Shown piece by piece: positions 32,930 through 41,958 of a stretch of 64,000 nucleotides of DNA (positions within the stretch are counted from its first letter, which is position 1; every line of letters starts with the position of its first letter). This DNA is from Anaerolineales bacterium HSG25. Lineage in GTDB: Bacteria > Chloroflexota > Anaerolineae > 4572-78 > J111. Location: the NCBI GenBank assembly GCA_030377865.1, contig JAUCGA010000004.1, positions 50,324 through 114,323 of the forward strand. The letters are read 5' to 3'. A program made the translations under genes and the position numbers. The notes below the pieces were generated by a model. The model searched no databases. It worked only from the letters and a program-made list of their open reading frames with translations, and was not told the DNA's origin.

Positions 32930-34414
32930 TTAGCGATTCAGCGATTCAATCGCCTGATCAATCCGTTTGAGGCAAGTTTCGCGGCCTAAAACAGCCAACG
33001 TATCAAGCAGGGGTGGAGCCGCTTTTCTGCCACACACTGCCACTCGAATCGGTTGGAACATTTGACCCACTTTTAGGCCGACCGATTTAGCATGGGTGCG
33101 GAGGGCACTGTCGAGTGCGTCATGCTCAAATTCGGCAGTGGTAAGGACGGATTTAGCCTCTTGTAACGCGGTAATCGTTTGAGCCGCGTCCATCTTTTTG
33201 GGAATCAACTCAGCCGAATCATAGTCAGGTAGGTTTTCGACAAAGAAGAAATCAACTTGAGAGGCCGCATCACTTAAGGTCTTGATACGTTCTTGGATGA
33301 TGGGCGTAATCGGTGACAAGGTTTCGCTGGTGGCTGAGATTCCTGCTTGTTCAAGGAACGGTAATAGTTGCTCTGTCAAGGCCTCAACTGATAACTGACG
33401 AATATAGTCCCCATTAAAATGGTCTAATCTGTCATAGTCCCAAGCCGCGGGGGAGGGTTTGATTCGCTCCAAACTGAAATGCTCAATCAGTTCAATTTTA
33501 GAGAAGATTTCTGTTTTATCGTCCAAGCTCCAGCCTAACAAAGCTAGGTAGTTGATCATGGCCTCTGGTAAGTAGCCCATCTCTTCAAAACTGCGAACAA
33601 ACACAGGTAATACCCGACCATCGGGGGCGCGACCTTCTCGTTTGCTCATTTTACCCTTGCCGGTTGGGTTGAGAATTAAGGGCAGATGCACCATGACCGG
33701 CGGTTGCCAGCCAAATGATTGATACAAAAGCAGGTGTAAGGGGATGCTATTGACCCATTCGTCACCGCGCATAATGTGGCTGATCTGCATGAGATGGTCG
33801 TCAATAACGTTGGCGAGATGATAGGTTGGGATGCCGTCAGATTTCATAATGACGGCATCTTGTAAATTCGTGTAGTCAAATGTTATCTTTCCTTTGACCT
33901 TATCTTGAAAGGTGATGGTTTCGGCCAGAGGGAGTTTGATGCGGACGGTGTGTTGCTCTCCATTATTAGCTCGTTCAGCCGATTCGGTGGGATCAAGATT
34001 GCGGCAATGGCGATCATAACCACTCCGCTGTTTGTTTTTCTGTTGTTCTTTTCGCACCGCATCCAACCGTTCAGCAGTGCAGAAACAGCGATAGGCTTTG
34101 CCCTCGTCGAGTAGTTGTTGACAATGGCGCTGATAAATATCGAGTCGCTCAGTTTGGGTGTAGGGGCCAAACTCGCCACCCACATCGGGGCCTTCGTCCC
34201 ACTCTAAACCGAGGTAGCGTAAACCGTTTAGGAGCCAATCAAGTGCTTCTGGATTGAATCGTTTTTGGTCGGTATCTTCAATGCGTAAAATAAAACTCCC
34301 GCCATGATGACGGGCAAAGAGGTAGTTAAATAGGGCTGTTCTGGCTCCACCGACATGGAAATCTCCGGTGGGGCTAGGCGCGTATCGGACGCGCACGTTT
34401 GGATTAAGGGTCAT
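32930..34414 (-). CDS. gltX: Glutamyl-tRNA synthetase
   Basis: It attaches glutamate to tRNA(Glu) with ATP in the cytoplasm. The 494-residue length is normal for a class I bacterial enzyme. The HIGH-type motif is in APSPTGDFHVGGART near residue 13, and the KMSKS-type motif is GKMSKREGR near residue 255. IEDTDQKRF and LGLEWDEGP are further family blocks. The start overlaps the stop of the preceding membrane gene (ATGA), so it is translationally coupled at the end of the cell-shape operon. It may also charge tRNA(Gln) if a GatCAB system exists; that cannot be seen here. Confidence 0.95.
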   Translation of the reverse strand: MTLNPNVRVRYAPSPTGDFHVGGARTALFNYLFARHHGGSFILRIEDTDQKRFNPEALDWLLNGLRYLGLEWDEGPDVGGEFGPYTQTERLDIYQRHCQQLLDEGKAYRCFCTAERLDAVRKEQQKNKQRSGYDRHCRNLDPTESAERANNGEQHTVRIKLPLAETITFQDKVKGKITFDYTNLQDAVIMKSDGIPTYHLANVIDDHLMQISHIMRGDEWVNSIPLHLLLYQSFGWQPPVMVHLPLILNPTGKGKMSKREGRAPDGRVLPVFVRSFEEMGYLPEAMINYLALLGWSLDDKTEIFSKIELIEHFSLERIKPSPAAWDYDRLDHFNGDYIRQLSVEALTEQLLPFLEQAGISATSETLSPITPIIQERIKTLSDAASQVDFFFVENLPDYDSAELIPKKMDAAQTITALQEAKSVLTTAEFEHDALDSALRTHAKSVGLKVGQMFQPIRVAVCGRKAAPPLLDTLAVLGRETCLKRIDQAIESLNR

Positions 34415-34857
34415 AAGGGTTCCTTTGTTTTAAACAATAATTTAATATGCGGTAAATTTAAGTACCATAACGGTACAATTATAGCGACGATAAATCGTAA
34501 ACTGTTTAATACATGATCTATCGCTGGTTCGTTGAGGAGTGAGTCTAACAAAATAATTAGGTTGATGGCTGACCAAATTGTTATCAACCCTAAAAATAGA
34601 AGTCGTCCCCAGTTTTTTCGTGTTGACAAACCATAACTGCCTAGAGCAAAGCCAAGGCATAAGACTATATTAGCACCTAAAATAGTCCACATTAAATTTA
34701 CGTTTTGCTGGGTAAGATAAGCGGTACTGCTGGAAAAGAGGAGCAGATGGGAGGCCGCTAATAGCGAGAGGATTGCTGACCATAAGGCTAAGACAAAAAC
34801 ACCCCAACTACCCCAATGGCGACGAATAAAGTCAGGTGGATGATTCAAAAACTCCAT
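34411..34857 (-). CDS. Membrane protein between rodA and gltX, 148 aa
   Basis: Four hydrophobic segments (about residues 18-38, 52-75, 85-108 and 120-140) follow a short cytoplasmic start MEFLNHPPDFIRRHWGSW. No family is recognised. It begins 12 bases after rodA and overlaps gltX by 4 bases, so it is part of this operon. A role in envelope growth is possible from position only. Confidence 0.6.
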   Translation of the reverse strand: MEFLNHPPDFIRRHWGSWGVFVLALWSAILSLLAASHLLLFSSSTAYLTQQNVNLMWTILGANIVLCLGFALGSYGLSTRKNWGRLLFLGLITIWSAINLIILLDSLLNEPAIDHVLNSLRFIVAIIVPLWYLNLPHIKLLFKTKEPL

Positions 34858-34869
34858 GTCGAAATCCGT

Positions 34870-35970
34870 TTACGCGCCCTCAAAATCTAAGGCGCGGTGA
34901 CGCATGAGGACACTTTGCACCAATCCAATAGAGATGAGGAAGGCGAATAGAGAGCTACCCCCGTAACTAACAAAGGGCAACGGGGTTCCGGTAACAGGCA
35001 TAATGCCCAAATTAACGCCTAAATTGACAAATGATTGAAAAAATATTACTGCGGCGACTCCGATGCAGATTAATCGACCAAATGGATCACTGGCTAAATC
35101 AGCCGCTCGCATAATGCGCCAAATCAACAAGATGATGAGGCCAAACAGGAGGATTGAGCCGATGAAACCTAACTCCTCACCTATGACCGAGAAGATAAAG
35201 TCGGTATGGCGCACTCGCAAAAAATGAAGCTGGTTTTGGGTTCCGATACTGAATCCTTTGCCGACCATTTCACCAGAGCCGATACTAATTAAAGCCTGTT
35301 CAATATTGAAATAGGCATCAGGGTCACTGGTGGGGTCTATAAATAGGTAAACTCGTTCTCGTTGATAGTCAGCCATAGTCAGCCAGACAATTGGTAGGAA
35401 CAGCAGGCCACCCGCGCCAAGTAAGGCCACATGGAACATGGATATACCGGCCATTAAGGCCATGATAAACCAGGTGACTCCCATGATAATTGTTGTTCCT
35501 AAATCGGGTTGCATGTAGATGAGAATGAGTGGGGGTAGAACTAACAAGAAGGTTACAATCAAACTGTGGATACGATTCATGTGTCCATCGCGGTCGGCCA
35601 TAATTTTGGCTGATACGATAATGACGATGATTTTGGCTAACTCACTCGGCTGAACGGGGAAGAGGGTGAAGTCGAGCCAGCGCAAGGTTCCGGCGGTTAG
35701 TTCGGCGGCGATAAATAGGGTGCCAAGAAATATCAGCATGACGACATAAAATATCTTGTAAAATGATAGATAATAACGGTAATCAATTGCGGCGACAAAA
35801 AACAAAAGAGCCAACCCAATACCAGCTCGGGTTAGCTGAGTCCACCATAAATCTCGGAGATCATCCTGATTTTGATTGGCGCTGTAAATCATAATTACAC
35901 CGTATAAAATCAGCAATATTACCAATCCGAGTAATATAATATCAAATTTTCGCCAAACTCTACGATCCAT
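34870..35970 (-). CDS. rodA: Rod-shape SEDS glycosyltransferase RodA
   Basis: RodA polymerises lipid II into glycan strands together with PBP2. The 366 residues contain about ten membrane segments. The SEDS signatures are IYMQPDLGTTIIMGVTW and the C-terminal GTPLPFVSYGGSSLFAFL. The adjoining mrdA (PBP2) gene three places upstream in the same run favours RodA over FtsW. It follows minE after a 63-base gap. Confidence 0.92.
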   Translation of the reverse strand: MDRRVWRKFDIILLGLVILLILYGVIMIYSANQNQDDLRDLWWTQLTRAGIGLALLFFVAAIDYRYYLSFYKIFYVVMLIFLGTLFIAAELTAGTLRWLDFTLFPVQPSELAKIIVIIVSAKIMADRDGHMNRIHSLIVTFLLVLPPLILIYMQPDLGTTIIMGVTWFIMALMAGISMFHVALLGAGGLLFLPIVWLTMADYQRERVYLFIDPTSDPDAYFNIEQALISIGSGEMVGKGFSIGTQNQLHFLRVRHTDFIFSVIGEELGFIGSILLFGLIILLIWRIMRAADLASDPFGRLICIGVAAVIFFQSFVNLGVNLGIMPVTGTPLPFVSYGGSSLFAFLISIGLVQSVLMRHRALDFEGA

Positions 35971-36033
35971 AAGCCATCAAAAAAGTCGTGGTGATAAGTC
36001 AGAGTATTCGTCCGCGCCTTGACTCTGGAGATA

Positions 36034-36294
36034 CTAACTGTGTCGGGTGCGGATAACAGGTATGTCGGCAGTTAAATGGTTTTGACGACCGTTGCCAGTA
36101 ATAGAGATGTCGATGCCGTCCAAGTCGATTTCGACATATTTGCTAATTACGCCAATCAACTCAGTTTTTAGTTTGGTCATTGTTTCTGGCGGCAAGTTCA
36201 GACGGTCTTGCACCAGTACAAACCGCAGTCTTCGTTTGGCAACATCACCACTAGAGGGTTCAGAGCGACCTAATAGACGTTTAAATACATTCAC
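36034..36294 (-). CDS. minE: Cell division topological specificity factor MinE
   Basis: An 86-residue protein with an N-terminal amphipathic anchor (MNVFKRLLGR), the MinD-binding helix AKRRLRFVLVQDRLNLPPE and a dimerisation region ending in DLDGIDISITG. It stimulates MinD ATPase and makes the Min system oscillate. The gene is separated from minD by about 230 bases that hold a mobile element, unlike the tight minDE spacing seen elsewhere. Confidence 0.9.
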   Translation of the reverse strand: MNVFKRLLGRSEPSSGDVAKRRLRFVLVQDRLNLPPETMTKLKTELIGVISKYVEIDLDGIDISITGNGRQNHLTADIPVIRTRHS

Positions 36295-36374
36295 AAATAA
36301 ATATCCTTTTATAACTACATCTCACGCATCACATTTTATGGTTTTTATGACATACTGCGGTGGTCAGCTTGATA

Positions 36375-36492
36375 GAGTTGTTTGGCAATAAAGGAGTGCA
36401 AAAGCTTCTTGCTTTTGCATGTTTGTCTCCGGCAAAAGCAAGAAGCTTTTGCACTTCGCAGACCTCGAATTTGAGTTTTTATGCGATGATTA
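36375..36492. mobile_element. M8-type element inserted between minD and minE
   Basis: GAGTTGTTTGGCAATAAAGG follows TA at 36373-36374. The hairpin GTGCAAAAGCTTCTTGC with its complement and the tail CCTCGAATTTGAGTTTTTATGCGATGAT are as in the other M8 copies, though the far end is degenerate. Its hairpin could reduce minE expression from an upstream promoter. On its right lies GCAATGGCTGAACCCATTGC, a palindrome also seen near 8532. Confidence 0.7.
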
Positions 36493-36525
36493 AGCAATGG
36501 CTGAACCCATTGCACTCCAACACTT

Positions 36526-37323
36526 TTATGACATACCAAATAGTTTTGAGAGCCGTTTTAGAAACGATTCGTCCTCATGCAAGTCCATAAATGGAACATT
36601 TTCACCCATAAGTCTGCGGGCGATATTGTTAAAGGCTGTTGCGGCCATGGAGCCGTTTCCCATAGTGGCCGGACGGCCGCGGTTGGTTGAGGTGATAATC
36701 GCCTCATCGTCGGGAACTACGCCGATCATGTTAATTGCTAATACATCAATCACATCATCAGTATGGAGCATGTCGCCCCGTTTGACCATGTCGAGCCGGA
36801 GACGATTGACAATCAGGTCACTCGGCCCTTTTTCCTCCGCTTCTATCAGGCCGATGATACGGTCAGCATCTCGGACAGCCGATACTTCTGGGGTGGTGAT
36901 GACTAACACTCTGTCAGCCGGAGCGATGGCATTTTGGAATCCACGTTCGATTCCGGCTGGCGAGTCAACAAATATAAAGTCGAAATCAGGGCGTAACTGG
37001 TTGACCAAATCAATCATGTCCTCTGGACTCACCGCATTTTTGTCTCGAGATTGAGCCGCAGGGATAAGGTACAGTTCGCTGACCCGTTTATCACGGATCA
37101 TTGCTTGGCGGATTCGGCATGCCCCCTCAACCACATCAACAAGGTCATATACGATACGGTTTTCTAATCCCATGACCACGTCAAGATTGCGTAACCCAAT
37201 ATCAGCGTCAATAGCAACTACTTTTTGACCTCGCAGGGCTAAAGCAATACTCAAATTTGCGGTTGCGGTGGTTTTGCCGACCCCGCCTTTACCAGATGTT
37301 ACAGTTATAACAGTTGCGCCCAT
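36526..37323 (-). CDS. minD: Septum site-determining protein MinD
   Basis: ParA-type ATPase that binds the membrane and recruits MinC and MinE. The deviant Walker A is SGKGGVGKTT (10-19), with ADIGLRNLDVVMGLENR next and FIFVDSPAGIE as Walker B. The C-terminus SFLKRLSKLFGMS is an amphipathic membrane-targeting helix. The length (265 residues) is normal. It lies between minC and minE in the mrdA-minCDE-rodA run. Confidence 0.95.
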   Translation of the reverse strand: MGATVITVTSGKGGVGKTTATANLSIALALRGQKVVAIDADIGLRNLDVVMGLENRIVYDLVDVVEGACRIRQAMIRDKRVSELYLIPAAQSRDKNAVSPEDMIDLVNQLRPDFDFIFVDSPAGIERGFQNAIAPADRVLVITTPEVSAVRDADRIIGLIEAEEKGPSDLIVNRLRLDMVKRGDMLHTDDVIDVLAINMIGVVPDDEAIITSTNRGRPATMGNGSMAATAFNNIARRLMGENVPFMDLHEDESFLKRLSKLFGMS

Positions 37324-37392
37324 AATATTTTAAACTCTCATTTTTAAATTTACAGTATAAGTTCATTTGAATCAAATTTAGGTGTTGATGAT

Positions 37393-38070
37393 TTACTGAT
37401 CGATCCATGCTTCTGCCACAATCTGATTGTTTTCTACCAGTGCCATTTCGGGAAAAACCTCTCCGCCGTTCTCGGTATATGCTGGGGCACGGCTGATGTG
37501 GCTACTGATACGGAGTTGGGTGGGCGCTAACTGTAAGGCACACACAATTGCTTTATCACCCACCTCGCCTAATCCGGCATGGGCGAGACCTCGTAGTCGC
37601 CCCCATATAATGATACTGCCACCGGCTTTTACCTCGGCTCCCGGATTCACATCGCCAATAATCACTACGTCGCCGGGGTGGGTGATGATTTGTCCCGAAC
37701 GCAAGGTGCGTCGAATAACAATCGAATTCCCTTTTGGCAATCGAGTAGAGTGAGCGTCAACCGATTGTCGAGCCGATAAACTGACCTCTAACCCTAGCTC
37801 GTTGGTCGCCTGCTGTGTGGCTGGTTCGTCACTCTCAACTGCCCACAACGACACACTATGCTGACCCAGTAGTTCGCCTACTGATTCAAGTTGGTGGGTT
37901 GTTAAACGTCTTGGGCCAACTTTTAGCCCAACCCGCCCCCCCTTAAAAAAGGAGGCTTTTTGACCCAAATGGACGCTTAATTCCTGCATAATCTGTGACC
38001 ATGCACCTGCGCCCAAGGTAATAATCAAACCATCGCTGGTTCCTTTGATATTAACACGTTCTGATGTCAT
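37393..38070 (-). CDS. minC: Septum site-determining protein MinC
   Basis: FtsZ assembly inhibitor. The C-terminal half (about residues 110-225) is the beta-helix that binds MinD: TLRSGQIITHPGDVVIIGDV, GSIIIWGRLRGLAHAG and APTQLRISSHI are diagnostic. The N-terminal domain is less conserved (VNIKGTSDGLIITLG). 225 residues is normal. It is followed by minD after 69 bases. Confidence 0.92.
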   Translation of the reverse strand: MTSERVNIKGTSDGLIITLGAGAWSQIMQELSVHLGQKASFFKGGRVGLKVGPRRLTTHQLESVGELLGQHSVSLWAVESDEPATQQATNELGLEVSLSARQSVDAHSTRLPKGNSIVIRRTLRSGQIITHPGDVVIIGDVNPGAEVKAGGSIIIWGRLRGLAHAGLGEVGDKAIVCALQLAPTQLRISSHISRAPAYTENGGEVFPEMALVENNQIVAEAWIDQ

Positions 38071-38379
38071 TCGTCAATCACTATTTTGGGGGATATGAAA
38101 ATTCTTTATTATGGGACTAAGGAATCGGGATTATTTAACTTGCGCGTTTGACTGGGAACGCTGGCAGACAGTCAGCATGCCGACTAGAAGTCGGCGCTCC
38201 GACTCCGACGACATGCACAATTTAATTAAGTAGTTTTCAGAACTAACTTGTAAATTGTCATTCCCGCACGTTTTGAGCGGGAATCCACTGACAACACATA
38301 GATTCCCGCTCAAAGCATGCGGGAATGACATGCTGATAAAAGTGACAACTTAGAAATGAAAGTTACTTAATGCTTATTT
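38071..38379. repeat. Intergenic M3 fragment and M5 element
   Basis: An M3 start (TAAGGAATCGGGATTATTTAAC, about 38118-38140) leads through CGACTAGAAGTCG and runs into an M5 element at 38229-38367. The M5 has AGTAGTTTTC and, inverted, AGTAACTTTC ends and TA on both sides. Its core palindrome carries TCATTCCCGCACG and CGGGAATGA. The far end of M3 is missing, so M5 may have replaced it. This sits between mrdA and minC. Confidence 0.65.
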
Positions 38380-40791
38380 TTACTGATTTGTTTGACTGTT
38401 TCCAGCTATTTGCGGTGGTTGCTCTTCAAACTCAACCCAATATCGCAATCCATTGGTTATTTCTAGTTGTAATGGGGCAGAGGTTGGATAGTCGGGCAGG
38501 CGAAGTTGCCAAAATCGGGCCTGTTCGTCATTCATCTCTAAATAATCAAACTGACCGGTTTCATTCGACACAATCTCGGCGACAACATCTCCGGCGGCTG
38601 AGATTTCAATGATAATTTCTGACACACCCTGACCATGTTCGTCAACAATAAAACCTGACACTCCAGAACCTTCTGTCACCCAAGTGTCGGAAGCCATGAG
38701 CCGAGCGGTATAGGTACTCGTGACAACCTCTGTCTCGGTCGGTTCATCATCTTCCTCATCATCCGCTATAACTGGTTCTTGGTCGATGCCAAAGTAGTGG
38801 CGCAAAATTTTGTTGGTCACCGGAACCGCCACCACTGACCCTTCGCCACCACCATAAACGAAAACCACGGTAGCGATTTCGGGGGCGTAACTGGGGGCAT
38901 ACGAGGCGAACCATGCATGTTTGGTTTGCACTCGGCCATTACGGTCGATACATTCGGGGTATTCATCGCAGAACTCGGCGGTTCCTGTTTTGCCCGAGGC
39001 GATAATACCCGGCACATCAAACTCGTCATACGCGGTTCCGGCAGGGTCTTCAATGACACCCCGTAATCCCTGTTGGATGAGTCCCAAAAATTTCGGATCA
39101 ATGTCGAGTTGTCGAATTACTTCTGGTTGATGTGTGCCGACCACATTTCCTTGGTCGTCCAAAATTTCTTTGACCAGATAAGGCCGATATAGTGTACCAC
39201 CATTGGCGATGACGGCAAAGGAGTTGACCACTTGTAGAGGTGTACTCAGAATGAACCCTTGCCCTACTGACATGTTGTAGGTATCACCCGTGAGCCATTG
39301 TTCAGCATGGTTAAGTCGTTTCCAGCGGGCATCGGGGACGAGACCCGCACCCTCACCCGGCAAGTCGATGCCGCTTACCTCCCCATAGCCAAACAGTTCG
39401 GCCCATTGAGCCAAGCGATCTCGACCTAGTCCTTCGTACTCTTCGGGGTAATATCCGCCCCCGATTTGATAAAAGTAGACGTTGCATGAATATGAAAGAG
39501 CCAGCGTAACATTTACCTCGCCATGCCCTTCACGGAGCCAACAGAAAAAGGGTTGATCCAAATTTCGGTTTTCTGGGGCGAATTGGTTCGGCAAGTAGAG
39601 CGTCCCTTCATCAAAAAAGAAGGTGTCTGAGTATACGGTTCGTTCTTGTAGCGCACCGGTGGCCGGAACAATTTTAAAGGTTGAACCGGGGGGGTAAAAA
39701 CCAGCCGTGGCATGGTTAATCAGCGGAGTCCACGGATCGTCACTTAATAACGACAGTTCGCGGGGAGTAATACCACGAGAGAAAATATTATTATCGTAAC
39801 TAGGTAGGGAGACCAAGGCTAGAATTTCACCATTGTTGGGATTCATGGCAATCGCCGCGCCCTGATTAACTTCTTCTTGATCCATTATTTCTTGCAATGC
39901 TTCAGTGGCGACTCGTTGTAGCTCTATGTCCAGCGACATGCGTAAGTTATGACCGGGAATCGCCTCCTCTAACTGACTGATGGTTCGTATTTTTTGACCC
40001 GTCGCATCAATCTCAATATTTTCTAACCCTTTTCTGCCGCGCAACGATTCTTCATACTGAAACTCTAGTCCAGACAAACCGATCGTGTCAACCAACTCGT
40101 ATCCATCCGCTTCGTACAGGTCGAACTGCTCTTCGGGGATTGGGCCGGTATAACCCAAAATTGGGCCAAGTAGATCACCATAGATATATTCTCGAATCGG
40201 TTCAATCTCGATAATCACGCCCGGTAAATCGAGCCGTTCCTCTTCGAGTTTGGAGATGGTAATCGGGTCAACATCCTCAGCCACGGTGATGGGGCGAAAC
40301 GGGGCATATACCCGATTCTCATCCACCTCATCTCGAAGCCCCTGTGGGGCATTGATGTATCGCCGACTACGTGGGTTGATAATCTGCTGATTGAGTTGGC
40401 GGTTATATTGATGATGGGTGATGGCATGAAAATGCCCGTTATTGTATCCGGCGGACGGTTCGAGTTTTGTGGTGACAGGTAAATTGAGCAGTTCAGAGAG
40501 ACGGGCAAATATCTTTGCTTCGGCGGTCGCATCATCTGGTAGATACGAAGGGATAATCAGTACACTATATGAAGCCCGGTTCCTGACTAGTAAATCTCCA
40601 TTTTTATCATAAATAATGCCCCGCGAGGCCGGAATCTGGGAAAGTCTAAAGCGGTTGGCATCGGCTAACTCGGTATAGGTTTCGCCTTGGACAATCTGTA
40701 GGTTGTACAGTTGAGCCGCCAAAATGGCAAACGCGAGCAATACACCAACCCGAAATAGGTAACTCCTTATTTGTATTTGAAACTCAGTCAT
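38380..40791 (-). CDS. mrdA: Penicillin-binding protein 2 (peptidoglycan transpeptidase) with C-terminal extension
   Basis: Transpeptidase that works with RodA in cell elongation. One membrane anchor (about residues 10-30) precedes a PBP dimerisation domain with ASRGIIYDKNGDLL. The transpeptidase motifs are S370-TF-K373, S435-C-N437 and K601-TG. At 803 residues it is much longer than the usual 630 or so; the last 150 residues hold an acidic linker (DDEEDDEPTE) and a beta-sandwich-like segment (GVSGFIVDEHGQGVSEI) resembling carboxypeptidase regulatory or Cna-B-like domains. It is the first gene of the minC-minD-minE-rodA run. Confidence 0.92.
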   Translation of the reverse strand: MTEFQIQIRSYLFRVGVLLAFAILAAQLYNLQIVQGETYTELADANRFRLSQIPASRGIIYDKNGDLLVRNRASYSVLIIPSYLPDDATAEAKIFARLSELLNLPVTTKLEPSAGYNNGHFHAITHHQYNRQLNQQIINPRSRRYINAPQGLRDEVDENRVYAPFRPITVAEDVDPITISKLEEERLDLPGVIIEIEPIREYIYGDLLGPILGYTGPIPEEQFDLYEADGYELVDTIGLSGLEFQYEESLRGRKGLENIEIDATGQKIRTISQLEEAIPGHNLRMSLDIELQRVATEALQEIMDQEEVNQGAAIAMNPNNGEILALVSLPSYDNNIFSRGITPRELSLLSDDPWTPLINHATAGFYPPGSTFKIVPATGALQERTVYSDTFFFDEGTLYLPNQFAPENRNLDQPFFCWLREGHGEVNVTLALSYSCNVYFYQIGGGYYPEEYEGLGRDRLAQWAELFGYGEVSGIDLPGEGAGLVPDARWKRLNHAEQWLTGDTYNMSVGQGFILSTPLQVVNSFAVIANGGTLYRPYLVKEILDDQGNVVGTHQPEVIRQLDIDPKFLGLIQQGLRGVIEDPAGTAYDEFDVPGIIASGKTGTAEFCDEYPECIDRNGRVQTKHAWFASYAPSYAPEIATVVFVYGGGEGSVVAVPVTNKILRHYFGIDQEPVIADDEEDDEPTETEVVTSTYTARLMASDTWVTEGSGVSGFIVDEHGQGVSEIIIEISAAGDVVAEIVSNETGQFDYLEMNDEQARFWQLRLPDYPTSAPLQLEITNGLRYWVEFEEQPPQIAGNSQTNQ

Positions 40792-41275
40792 AACAGAGGA
40801 TTATACATGCGATAGACAGCAGAGGCAAGGGTATGCTTAACCTTCTGAGGTGGGCAGGTGGGGTAGTAAAAGTTCAGTAATACCGCCCTAGAAACCCGAT
40901 TTCTCAAAGAAATCGGGTTTTTGACGCTCTTTCTGGCGAGTTCTTGGCGACAAACGTAATTTACAATTTACCATTCACCGTTTACCATTTACTATTTCAT
41001 TCCATCTTGCATAATCCTTATGACGCATTTTGGGGACAAAAAATCATTTATGAATCTGGTTGTGATTTGTGATTAAGAATTGTCACTTTGAGGAAACAAG
41101 TGAGGCTCCCGACCCTCGTGTTGCCCGCTATCCAGACGCGGTGGCTGATTTTCACAGTCTGACCTCAATTGAGGCGATTACGGGGCGGTATAATCTGTGG
41201 GTGGTGGCAGTAAATGAATGGGCGAATGTGTGAATATGCGAATAGCTATCGAGAAACATTCGGGATGTTTCCTTT
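40792..41275. repeat. Intergenic region: truncated M4 and a coding-like repeat fragment
   Basis: A truncated M4 copy starts at 40866 (GTAAAAGTTCAG) and ends near 40943 without its right terminus. Near 41097-41226 a frame without a start reads PRVARYPDAVADFHSLTSI then EAITGRYNLWVV; related fragments occur near 42620-42690 and 43790-43905. A GCGAATG microrepeat (41217-41245) follows. No intact gene is seen. Confidence 0.5.
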
Positions 41276-41614
41276 TCATGGTTCTTGCAATATTTTGGCT
41301 GGTTGTACTGGGTATATCTCCTTAAATTTTACCATTATCTGTAATAAAATTCGATTTCTATCTAAAGAAATATTTCTAAAGGTAAGTTGTAGCCTATTGT
41401 TTGCGGTAAAATCGACACTATAGATTACATATAGATGTAATCCATTTAGTTCTGTCAAACCAGCTAAAAAGTGGTAGATTGCCTGATTTCGCTCTTGAGG
41501 AGTTAGAGGACGGGTAAACTGAAAGTTAAACTCAACAAAACGTTCTTCAAGGTTGTCGGCATTTTGCCATATTTTGAAGGTGTCGAGGAATGTTGCAGTG
41601 TACACCTTTTTCAT
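41276..41614 (-). CDS. Small paralogous protein B of a tandem pair, 112 aa
   Basis: It is clearly related to the adjacent 115-residue protein along its whole length (TFKIWQNADNL, QERNQAIYHFL, GLHLY-IYSVDF, KFKE-PVQPAK). There is no signal or membrane segment and no family is recognised. It overlaps the upstream paralogue by ATGA, so the two are coupled. They follow a membrane protein with a possible toxin-like domain, so an immunity or partner role is conceivable but unproven. Confidence 0.65.
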   Translation of the reverse strand: MKKVYTATFLDTFKIWQNADNLEERFVEFNFQFTRPLTPQERNQAIYHFLAGLTELNGLHLYVIYSVDFTANNRLQLTFRNISLDRNRILLQIMVKFKEIYPVQPAKILQEP

Positions 41615-41958
41615 GGCTTTTGTAATACCTTGGCTGGTTGTACCGGAAATTTCTCTTTAAACTTGACCATAACTTGTAATAAGACATGATTTCTATCCAA
41701 AGAGATACTCTTAAAAGTTAGTTGTAATTTATCATCGGCGGTAAAATCGACGCTATAAATCGCATACAAATGTAACCCTTCTAATTCCCCCAAACCTGAT
41801 AAAAAGTGATATATTGCTTGGTTTCGTTCCTGAGTGGTTAGGGAGCGAGTGAAGCAAAAGTTGAACTCGACAAAAGATTCTTTAAGGTTATCGGCATTTT
41901 GCCATATCTTGAACGTGTCAAGAAGGGTCAAACCATATTTTTTTTTCATGATTTTCAC
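41611..41958 (-). CDS. Small paralogous protein A of a tandem pair, 115 aa
   Basis: The partner of the preceding entry, with about 70 percent of positions appearing identical by eye. The start may be the ATG at 41958 or the second Met at residue 4. The stop overlaps the start of its paralogue, and there are no bases between its start and the end of the upstream 228-codon frame. The tandem copies with intact frames suggest that both are maintained. Confidence 0.65.
   Translation of the reverse strand: MKIMKKKYGLTLLDTFKIWQNADNLKESFVEFNFCFTRSLTTQERNQAIYHFLSGLGELEGLHLYAIYSVDFTADDKLQLTFKSISLDRNHVLLQVMVKFKEKFPVQPAKVLQKP

Noticed and set aside
41150..41205. TATAAT in the three-copy fragment as a standard promoter
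   Set aside because: No -35 element lies at 16-18 bases; the nearest TTGAGG/TCGAGG is 14 bases away. It is kept only as a possibility.
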